Source of the DNA: a virus
Strand: one strand, 5' to 3'
Length of the DNA: 41,736 bases
IMG/VR virus record: IMGVR_UViG_3300022937_002035
Span: 1 to 41,736 of that record
Shown here: one piece after another, positions 8,407 to 14,712 of the stretch
How positions within the stretch are numbered: the stretch's first letter is position 1
Layout of the letters: each line of letters begins with the position of its first letter
The notes under the pieces: model-generated
Seen by the model: the letters and a program-made list of their open reading frames with translations, nothing else
What the model was told of the DNA's origin: nothing
Databases searched by the model: none
Translations under genes and position numbers: made by a program

Positions 8407-8870
8407 TGATTAAATATGCAGCGATACCCAGTCCGCTGTTTGGTTACAAACAAATGTTCGACGCAGTTGAACTTGTAGATGAAGCGTTTGCTGCTGGGTA
8501 CTTTAAGAACCATCTAGAAGAAATTGACTGTGCATGGATAGCACTTGATGGTGACAAGGTTATAGGATGGGCAGCGGTTGGAGACTGTATGTTACGCTGT
8601 ATCGCAGTACATCCAGACTATCGAGGTCAAGGTATCGGCAAAAGATTAACAGAAGAAAGATTAAAATATTTAGGAGACTGCGAACAAGTAGTCTCTTACG
8701 CTTGGGTTAGGCCAGATGGTCGATGCATGTCGTGTAAAAACCTAGAAAATTTCGGTTTTGAACTTGCAAAAGAGCTTCCTGAATACTATAATAATACTAG
8801 AAGCAACTGTAAATACTGTGGGAGTAATTGTACATGTGTAGCAAGGCTGTACGTCAAAACACAACCTTAG
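8406..8870 (+). CDS. GNAT acetyltransferase with C-terminal Cys cluster
   Basis: 154 residues. The acetyl-CoA loop RGQGIG is at 73-78, in VHPDYRGQGIGKRL, after strands DCAWIALDGDKVIGWAAV. The C-terminus adds an unusual Cys-rich end, C135-x2-C138-x3-C142-x-C144, which could bind zinc. The substrate is unknown; phage GNATs acetylate small molecules, tRNA or proteins. Its 3' end contains the promoter at 8764-8792 and overlaps the primase gene by 37 nt, so this short stretch carries coding, promoter and ribosome-binding information together. Confidence 0.8.
   Translation: MIKYAAIPSPLFGYKQMFDAVELVDEAFAAGYFKNHLEEIDCAWIALDGDKVIGWAAVGDCMLRCIAVHPDYRGQGIGKRLTEERLKYLGDCEQVVSYAWVRPDGRCMSCKNLENFGFELAKELPEYYNNTRSNCKYCGSNCTCVARLYVKTQP
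8764..8792 (+). promoter_or_regulatory. Sigma-70-like promoter, family member 2 (primase)
   Basis: TTGCAA (8764-8769), a 17-bp spacer, then TATAAT (8787-8792) followed by A. It is inside the 3' end of the GNAT gene and about 40 bp upstream of the primase ATG, so it is well placed to drive the primase and the genes after it. Same -35 and spacing as the sites at 2786 and 17047. Confidence 0.6.
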
Positions 8871-9907
8871 ACCTGAACAAAGTACGAGAGATTATCTTCC
8901 AAGATATTTATAAGTTGTTGGATAGTTTTAATCTAGAGTACACTCAGGACGCAGAAAACATTTTTATGAAGTGTCCTATTCATGAGGGCAGCGACAACCC
9001 ATTCGGTGTATCTATCGCACTTGACAAACAGGTGTGGCGTTGCTGGACTCGTGGGTGTCACGATCACTATAGTTGTAATATTTGGGGGTTCATCAAAGGT
9101 TGTCTGCAAACAGACTCATTCTCTGATGCACTCAAATATGTTTGTAAATTGTATGATGTAAACGGAGCATCCAAAAATGGTAGCAGTGGAAATACTAATA
9201 ATCCTAAGCGTGATAATGATTTTAGCGAGCTTGTACGCCAAATCAAAGGATCTAGAAGAACAGATAGAAGCTCATGTGAAGTGGAGCATGTTACAAGACC
9301 AAAAACTGAGTCGTGCCCTTCACCGTATTTCATTGCTAGAGGATACGAACCGGAAACGTTGCGATTTTTTGGAGTTCGAGAAACACCAAGTGATACCAGA
9401 GGCATCCTTCGACGTAGGGCAATCATACCCATCTGGGACAATGTCGGAATATACTGCGGGTATATCGGGCGAGCTACCGTTCCATATATCGAACCCAAAT
9501 ACATTTTCAGTAAAGGAATCAGGAAGTCAGATTACTTATACAACTACCACAACGCTATCTCCGAATTGGCTAGACCATCAATGGATACACATCTCACACT
9601 CTTCTTAGTTGAGGGGCAGGGCGATGTTTGGAGACTATGGGAGTGCGGAGTTAAAAATGCAGTCGGATTATTTGGTAAAGACGTATCATCACAACAGCGT
9701 AAGCTATTGCTTAACAGTGGTGCGACCAGACTTGTTGTCCTCACTGACAACGACCAAGCAGGGCGAGAGTCGAAGATCAAGATCAAACGGGAACTAGGAA
9801 GATTATTTAAGTTGGTGTTTCCCAAGATGCACACAAAAGACTTGGGAAGTATGATGTGTGAACAAATTGATAAGAATATTTTACAGGATTTAAGAGGGTA
9901 TTATTAA
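8834..9907 (+). CDS. DnaG-type DNA primase
   Basis: 357 residues from ATG 8834. I prefer this start to the TTG at 8828 because GGGAG lies about 9 nt upstream of the ATG. The zinc-binding domain is C47-x2-H50-x19-C70-x4-C75. A low-complexity linker follows (about 112-155). Then comes the catalytic part: YFIARGYEPETLRFFGV, a TOPRIM glutamate at E260 (FLVEGQGD), and D305/D307 (LTDNDQAGRES). It makes RNA primers for the DnaB-type helicase. It is shorter than bacterial DnaG and has no obvious helicase-binding C-terminal domain. The linker DNA carries a second plausible ORF in another frame (9177-9608). Confidence 0.88.
   Translation: MCSKAVRQNTTLDLNKVREIIFQDIYKLLDSFNLEYTQDAENIFMKCPIHEGSDNPFGVSIALDKQVWRCWTRGCHDHYSCNIWGFIKGCLQTDSFSDALKYVCKLYDVNGASKNGSSGNTNNPKRDNDFSELVRQIKGSRRTDRSSCEVEHVTRPKTESCPSPYFIARGYEPETLRFFGVRETPSDTRGILRRRAIIPIWDNVGIYCGYIGRATVPYIEPKYIFSKGIRKSDYLYNYHNAISELARPSMDTHLTLFLVEGQGDVWRLWECGVKNAVGLFGKDVSSQQRKLLLNSGATRLVVLTDNDQAGRESKIKIKRELGRLFKLVFPKMHTKDLGSMMCEQIDKNILQDLRGYY
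9177..9608 (+). CDS. Candidate overlapping gene inside primase: membrane-anchored coiled-coil protein
   Basis: 143 codons in the +1 frame relative to the primase. The ATG has GGAG at 9164-9167, nine bases upstream, a good ribosome-binding site. The predicted protein has a clean N-terminal membrane helix (VAVEILIILSVIMILASLYA), then an amphipathic coiled-coil-like segment (KSKDLEEQIEAHVKWSMLQD) and a polar Ser/Thr-rich tail. The membrane and coiled-coil part lies over the primase's non-conserved linker, where overprinting is easiest. It has the general layout of an inner-membrane spanin or anchor, but there is no partner gene, so the function is open. It may still be a chance ORF. Confidence 0.4.
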   Translation: MVAVEILIILSVIMILASLYAKSKDLEEQIEAHVKWSMLQDQKLSRALHRISLLEDTNRKRCDFLEFEKHQVIPEASFDVGQSYPSGTMSEYTAGISGELPFHISNPNTFSVKESGSQITYTTTTTLSPNWLDHQWIHISHSS

Positions 9908-10686
9908 TGATTCTAGGAATCTCAGGACGCAAACAAGCAGGCAAGAATACTACTGCAAACATTCTACATGGCATTGTGCTTAAACGAGAAGGTTTTATCA
10001 AAGATTGGAACATCGGTTCTAATGGTGAACTTCTTGTAGATAGCGATGGTTGGGGCGAATTTGACGTTACAAGAAAAGATCCTGAGTTTGTAACTTGGGC
10101 AGACAATAATATGTGGCCCTTTGTAAAGATCTACAGCTTTGCAGATGAGCTTAAACGTATTTGTATTGAATTGTTTGATATTCCATTTGAGTGTGTGTAC
10201 GGAACAGATGAGCAGAAGAATCAAGTGCAAAAGCATCTGCTGTGGGAAAACATGCCGGGAGTAGTAACAGATGAAGATGACTGGAAGGGTCTATGGCAGG
10301 AGGAAAATCTTTACTATCACGCCGCAGGCCCAATGACCGCCCGTGAATTTATGCAGTATTTTGGTACAGAAGTTATGCGTAAAATGTACGAACCAATCTG
10401 GGTTAATTCCTGCATTAAAAAAATACAAAGAGAACAATCAGCACTGGCAATTATTGCAGACGTTCGCTTCCCTAACGAGGCGAAAGCTATTGAACAAGCC
10501 GGTGGCAAGGTTGTGAGATTAACACGCGAGGTTCACGAGGATAACCATCCGAGCGAAGTAGCTCTGGATGACTACCCCTTCACAGATTATATTGACAATA
10601 AAATTGAAAGCATCGACGTTCTGATGGTGAAGGTTAAACAATTTTACCGTAGCCTAAAGGAACAAAATGTTAGTAACCTATGTTAG
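9907..10686 (+). CDS. Deoxynucleoside monophosphate kinase
   Basis: 259 residues resembling T4 gp1. The P-loop GRKQAGKNT (7-15, K13) starts the protein. Core segments are YSFADELKRICIELF, MTAREFMQYFGTEVMRKM and LAIIADVRFPNEAKAI, all typical of the dNMP kinase family that phosphorylates dTMP, dGMP and modified dCMP. It overlaps the primase stop by 1 nt and the nuclease gene by 20 nt. With NrdB, MazG and GMP reductase it completes a phage-controlled dNTP supply set. Substrate range cannot be read; the family's link to modified bases is worth noting. Confidence 0.88.
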   Translation: MILGISGRKQAGKNTTANILHGIVLKREGFIKDWNIGSNGELLVDSDGWGEFDVTRKDPEFVTWADNNMWPFVKIYSFADELKRICIELFDIPFECVYGTDEQKNQVQKHLLWENMPGVVTDEDDWKGLWQEENLYYHAAGPMTAREFMQYFGTEVMRKMYEPIWVNSCIKKIQREQSALAIIADVRFPNEAKAIEQAGGKVVRLTREVHEDNHPSEVALDDYPFTDYIDNKIESIDVLMVKVKQFYRSLKEQNVSNLC

Positions 10687-11707
10687 AAGTTCATCATATA
10701 ACAATTATGATTTTTGCCAAATGCAGTATTTCCTGACCTACAATCTAGGTTGGAGAGGTTCTAGCGGTAAACGAGCAGATATGGGAACTATGGCCCACAA
10801 GGTCATGGAGATTCTTGCTGGACTTAAAAAGTTTCAGCAGGACAATCCTCGTAGAAAATGGCTAGAAATTGAAGATGATAAGTGTGGAAAAGTCAGAGTT
10901 AGCAAGGATGATCTCTACACTGACGCTTTTGTAGACGAATTGATCTCCAGATCCATCAAGGATTACGGCGAAACATCTGCCCATAAATTCTACCGTAAAG
11001 AGCGAAAGGAGGTTAGAGACACGGTTTATACGTTTCTTACCCATAATGGCGGTCAATTTGACCCTAGACAAAGAAATGTATACTATCCAGAGCCGCATTT
11101 CGACCTGCCAATCGAGGAAGATTGGGCAAAGTTCGACTTCGTAGACGCAAACGGCAATACCCAAAAAGGGCAGTTGGCTATCAAGGGCACGATTGACCTC
11201 GTTACACTTCTCGACGAAGATACGATTGAGGTAGTTGACTGGAAAAGCGGTCGTCGCCTGAATTGGGCAAGTGGTGAAGAAAAAACATACGAAAAAATGA
11301 TGAATGACCCACAATTATTGCTCTATTTCTACGCCATGTCCAAGATGTTTCCCGATTTCCCCAATAGAATTATGAGTATTTTCTTCTATAAAGATACTGA
11401 AGGGGAACCAGATCCTACACCGTATAGCTTCTGTTTTACCAAGGAAGATGAAGATAGATTTCTAGGTATGCTGAAAAAGCGGGTAGAAGAAATTAGACAG
11501 AATACCAAGCCATCCGTACTAGATCCTACGAGAACTGACTTTAGATGTAAATATCTGTGTCATTTTTGTAAGAACAGCTTTGAAGGCGAGACGGATAATA
11601 TGTGTATAACTATAGAGAAGGAGTTAGTTCAGCTTGGGATGGACGAGGTGGTGAAGAAACGCACTGCACCCGACTTTAATATTGGATTCTACGAGGCACC
11701 CGGATAA
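10667..11707 (+). CDS. RecB/Cas4-like PD-(D/E)XK exonuclease with iron-sulfur-type cysteines
   Basis: 346 residues. The N-terminal SSYNNYDFCQMQYFL carries C17, and four more cysteines cluster near the end (C294, C298, C301, C313). One Cys at the N-terminus plus a C-terminal cluster is the AddB/Cas4-type Fe-S arrangement that clasps the nuclease domain. The catalytic core is GTIDLVTLLDEDTIEVVDWKSG with the GxxD...DxK motif, followed by the QxxxY-like helix DPQLLLYFYAM. Such enzymes resect or trim DNA during recombination. It overlaps the dNMP kinase gene by 20 nt. Confidence 0.85.
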   Translation: MLVTYVRSSSYNNYDFCQMQYFLTYNLGWRGSSGKRADMGTMAHKVMEILAGLKKFQQDNPRRKWLEIEDDKCGKVRVSKDDLYTDAFVDELISRSIKDYGETSAHKFYRKERKEVRDTVYTFLTHNGGQFDPRQRNVYYPEPHFDLPIEEDWAKFDFVDANGNTQKGQLAIKGTIDLVTLLDEDTIEVVDWKSGRRLNWASGEEKTYEKMMNDPQLLLYFYAMSKMFPDFPNRIMSIFFYKDTEGEPDPTPYSFCFTKEDEDRFLGMLKKRVEEIRQNTKPSVLDPTRTDFRCKYLCHFCKNSFEGETDNMCITIEKELVQLGMDEVVKKRTAPDFNIGFYEAPG

Positions 11708-11837
11708 TGAAAAGAAAGAATTCTTAAAGATTTCTGTCGCTGCGAGTCTAGCCGCAGTAGCGGGTTCGCAGCCTGAACGTGTCTCTAATTACAAAAATCA
11801 CATAATGATGACCATAACGGTCGTGGGAGGCGAATAA
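11682..11837 (+). CDS. Small ORF with Tat-signal-like sequence, possibly frameshifted
   Basis: Between the RecB-like gene and DUF1501 one frame reads EKKEFLKISVAASLAAVAGS, which looks like a secretion (Tat-type) signal, and continues to a TAA at 11835. The only in-frame starts are weak (TTG 11682). A well-placed ATG at 11707 (TAATG overlap with the upstream stop) instead reads MKRKNS and stops. A single -1 shift in its A-rich run would give MKRKEFLK..., a textbook Tat leader. So this is either a small secreted peptide, a decayed leader of a former gene, or a sequence error. There is no SD for the TTG. Confidence 0.35.
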   Translation: MDSTRHPDNEKKEFLKISVAASLAAVAGSQPERVSNYKNHIMMTITVVGGE

Positions 11838-11838
11838 G

Positions 11839-13101
11839 ATGAAAAGGCGAGATTTTTTAACTTACGGAACTAGTTTTCTTGGTGGAGCATATCTAGCGAG
11901 CGACAATATCGCTGTTTCTTATGCTGATGAATATTCCCCCAAAATTACTAAAAACGACAAAAGCGTAATCTTTCTGTGGATGGGTGGAGGAGCGACTCAC
12001 ATCGAGACATTTAATCCCATCCCAAATTCCACAGTAGAAAGACGGTCTGCCACTGGTCATATAGAGACTAAAATTCCAACGGTAAAGATAGGTGGACTCT
12101 TCAAGGAAGTAGCTAAAAGATCTGATAAAATTAACATTGTCAGAAGTTTCGCTCATAAAGATTCTAACCATCAAACTGCTACTCATTGGGTTGTTGGTGG
12201 CGAGAGAAACCAAGGCGGTACTGTTCAGAATTATCCTAGTTACGGAGCTATGATTGCTGGCTATTACGGGCCAGTATCTCAACCTCATGGTCTACCCACC
12301 TATATTAAGATGAACAAAATTGATGGGGATGGAGCAGCTTTTCTTGGTCAGAAATATATGGGCTACGAAGCCAATAGAGAAGGCGTAGGCGATCTCCAGT
12401 TAAAGATGTCTAAGGAAAAATTCATGGAGAGAAAAGGTCTGCTAGACTTAGTAGAGAAACATTCTCCCTTCAAAGGACGAGGAGAAGACTGGAGAGAGTT
12501 CCAAAATCAAGCTCTCACGGCTATAACCGGCAAAGCGGCTGAAACTTTTAGAATTGAAGAAGATTCTAAATACGGTACATTTAAGGATGATCAGTTAGGC
12601 AAGGATGCCTTAGCCGCAGTTAGAGCTATACAGAACGGTGCTAAGTTTGTAAATATTCAGTATGGTGGCTGGGATATGCACACCGGAATGGTTAACGCAC
12701 TAAACAGCAGACAGGTAACGCTAGACAAATATATTGGCTTGCTGATGGACGAGTTGCAAGCTAGGGACTTGTTTGAGAACACCCTTCTGGTTGTCGCCAC
12801 AGAGTTTGGAAGAACACCTAAAATCAACGGTAACGCTGGACGTGATCACTGGAGTGGAAACGTACCACTAATGTTTGCTGGTGGCGGCTACGACTTGGGC
12901 CGTGTAATTGGAACCTCTAACGCAAACGCTGAATTTCCAGAAGATGGTGAGTGCGGCCCTCTAGATTTAAGATGGACTGTGTTAAACCATATGGGAATCC
13001 AAAGAAACAACACTTGGATGGGTATCAATGGAAGACCAATGCCGATTACTGGTAATGAAGAGAAGAATATATTAACAGATATCCACGTAGGCGTAGGATA
13101 A
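11839..13101 (+). CDS. DUF1501 family protein with Tat signal
   Basis: 420 residues, full length for the family. The twin-arginine leader MKRRDFLTYGTSFLGGAYLA predicts export in folded form. Conserved DUF1501 segments appear in order: GGATHIETFNP (50-60), HWVVGG, GGWDMHTGM (about 276), EFGRTPKINGNAGRDHW (about 323-339). The family has an alkaline phosphatase/sulfatase-like fold and is abundant in Planctomycetes and relatives; its substrate is unknown. GGGAGG 8 nt upstream is a strong ribosome-binding site. It is most likely captured from a host. Not recognised as a virion gene type. Confidence 0.9.
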   Translation: MKRRDFLTYGTSFLGGAYLASDNIAVSYADEYSPKITKNDKSVIFLWMGGGATHIETFNPIPNSTVERRSATGHIETKIPTVKIGGLFKEVAKRSDKINIVRSFAHKDSNHQTATHWVVGGERNQGGTVQNYPSYGAMIAGYYGPVSQPHGLPTYIKMNKIDGDGAAFLGQKYMGYEANREGVGDLQLKMSKEKFMERKGLLDLVEKHSPFKGRGEDWREFQNQALTAITGKAAETFRIEEDSKYGTFKDDQLGKDALAAVRAIQNGAKFVNIQYGGWDMHTGMVNALNSRQVTLDKYIGLLMDELQARDLFENTLLVVATEFGRTPKINGNAGRDHWSGNVPLMFAGGGYDLGRVIGTSNANAEFPEDGECGPLDLRWTVLNHMGIQRNNTWMGINGRPMPITGNEEKNILTDIHVGVG

Positions 13102-13198
13102 TAAAAAGAAGAAAATTTTATTATTATTAGTTAGAGTCGCAACACTTACCAATACGGTATAAATTATTTCCTCGATTACAACCTTATAGGAGTTAAAA
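13102..13198 (+). other. Intergenic control region, AT-rich inverted repeat and TATAAA
   Basis: This 97-bp gap is among the longest non-coding stretches in the window. It holds an AT-only inverted repeat (ATAATAAAA at 13098-13106 with TTTTATTAT at 13116-13124), a TATAAA at 13158-13163 without a recognisable -35, and AGGAG (13188-13192) serving the next gene. It may be a late-type promoter region, but the evidence is weak. Confidence 0.3.
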
Positions 13199-14158
13199 AT
13201 GCCCCTACCAGAAAAGCGTGACGGTGAAAAGCCCGTAGAATTTATTGCTCGCTGTATGAGTGATCCAAAAATTAACAAAGAATATCCAGATCAGAAGCAG
13301 CGTACAGCGGTCTGTATGAGCAAAGCCTGTGATGGGATGTCTCATATCGAAGCTGCTGACTTCCAGATCAACTTTGAAGAATATGGATTTACAGAAGAGC
13401 TTACAGAAGATAACTGGTACTGCCCTGCGGAAGCAGAGTACGAAACAGATATTGACTGGAATGAGCCTACAGAAGAGTGGGACATCTCAGAAGCCAAGCC
13501 CGGACTCTGGGAAAATATTCGTAAGAAAAAAGAACGCGAAGGTAAAAACTACAAGCCAGCAAAGAAGGGCGACAAAGATCGACCTGATCCAGAGGCTTGG
13601 AAGAAAGCCCAGTCGCTATGGAAGCAGACCGTTGCTGAATACGAAGAAGGTCAAATGCAACGTGAGCAACTGATGAAGATGCACCATCAGCTTATGGAAA
13701 TCGAAGAATACCTAGAAGGCGTAAAGTTTGAAGATTGGACTAAAGATATGATCTCTAAAGCAGAGATTTATATTCAGAACATTTATGATTTTGTTGAAGC
13801 TAATAAAGCAGAGGCCAACTTTAAATACGAAGATCCTAAGACCGGTGAAGTTTATACCTATAAACGTAAAGGTATCTACAAGAAAGATGGTCGCGTTCTT
13901 GTTCCTGCTCGTGCTGCGGAATATCAAGGTCGCAAGGTTCAGCTTGGTAAACCTTTCCGTACACCGAAAGGACCAAAGAAGTTCAGTGTCTACGTAAAGA
14001 ATGACAAAGGCAACGTTGTGAAAGTCAACTTTGGCGATCCTAACATGAAGATCAAGAAGTCTGATCCTGCTCGTCGCAAATCGTTCCGAGCTAGACATAA
14101 CTGTGATAATCCCGGTCCTCGTCACAAAGCTCGATACTGGAGTTGCCGCAAATGGTAA
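13199..14158 (+). CDS. Modular conserved phage protein (three short conserved modules)
   Basis: 319 residues built from short modules joined by acidic linkers. The N-terminus has RDGEKPVEFIARCMSD and QRTAVCMSKA, a Cys-containing motif often found at the ends of phage proteins. The middle has GLWENIRKKKEREG and KKGDKDRPDPEAWKKAQ, which I associate with DUF5872. Helical segments with acidic residues follow. The C-terminus has FGDPNMKIKKSDPARRKSF and CDNPGPRHKARYWSCRKW, which I associate with DUF6321. DUF names are from memory. Similar modules accompany head or assembly genes in other phages. Preceded by a strong SD (AGGAG). Confidence 0.6.
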   Translation: MPLPEKRDGEKPVEFIARCMSDPKINKEYPDQKQRTAVCMSKACDGMSHIEAADFQINFEEYGFTEELTEDNWYCPAEAEYETDIDWNEPTEEWDISEAKPGLWENIRKKKEREGKNYKPAKKGDKDRPDPEAWKKAQSLWKQTVAEYEEGQMQREQLMKMHHQLMEIEEYLEGVKFEDWTKDMISKAEIYIQNIYDFVEANKAEANFKYEDPKTGEVYTYKRKGIYKKDGRVLVPARAAEYQGRKVQLGKPFRTPKGPKKFSVYVKNDKGNVVKVNFGDPNMKIKKSDPARRKSFRARHNCDNPGPRHKARYWSCRKW

Positions 14159-14712
14159 GGTACACAAGGAACTTTACAGATCATTCATCAAAGGATTTTA
14201 TCAAAGTATTTCCAAAGCTGCTTGAGAAAAGGGAGCACCCTATCAACTTCCTAGAAATTGGATGCTTTGAAGGTAGAACATCTAGGTGGATCATAGAGAA
14301 TATGTTAACCCATCCTGACGACACACTTGTTTGTGTCGATTGGTGGAAAGATCAAAAACTCTACGATCTTTTCCTAGAAAACATGAGTGGTCTTGAAAGT
14401 AAATTTCTTTCGCTTAGAGGAAAATCAGAAGATATTCTTCCAACCTTAGAAAGCAACTCCTTTCATGGTATCTATGTGGATGGTAGTCATGAAGCGGTAG
14501 ATGTAATGAGTGACGCCATCCAATCATTCAGGCTTATTAAAAAGGGTTGTGTAATTTTGTTTGACGATTACCTATGGGAGAATAATAATGGTGGCCAAAG
14601 GCACAAGATGCCAAAAGTGGCAATTGATTGTTTTGTTGAAATGACTAAAGGGTGGGCTACAGAAGTTGTTTTTAAAAATTATAGGCTTGCAGTGAGGAAA
14701 AATGGAAGATAA
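14152..14712 (+). CDS. SAM-dependent methyltransferase (Methyltransf_24-like)
   Basis: 186 residues from ATG 14152, which overlaps the upstream stop; an upstream TTG at 14143 is less likely. Motif I is FLEIGCFEGRTSRWI, the acidic end of strand 2 is VCVDWW, and GIYVDGSHEAVDVMSD plus VILFDDY follow. This is the class I fold of small methyltransferases usually encoded with glycosyltransferases. The probable substrate is a sugar or glycoconjugate. Together with the next gene it starts a small glycan island ahead of dnaE; a second relative lies at 27153. Confidence 0.78.
   Translation: MVRYTRNFTDHSSKDFIKVFPKLLEKREHPINFLEIGCFEGRTSRWIIENMLTHPDDTLVCVDWWKDQKLYDLFLENMSGLESKFLSLRGKSEDILPTLESNSFHGIYVDGSHEAVDVMSDAIQSFRLIKKGCVILFDDYLWENNNGGQRHKMPKVAIDCFVEMTKGWATEVVFKNYRLAVRKNGR

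Noticed and set aside
9067-9504. 145-codon - strand ORF opposite the primase
   Set aside because: No SD, and the codons mirror the conserved primase text; unlike the + strand ORF at 9177 it shows no domain-like features.
9609-9797. 62-codon ORF continuing in the frame of the nested gene
   Set aside because: It begins with TTG directly after the stop, has no SD, and lies over conserved primase TOPRIM sequence.
11893-12288. 131-codon - strand ORF opposite DUF1501
   Set aside because: Antisense shadow without SD; the + strand carries clear family motifs throughout.
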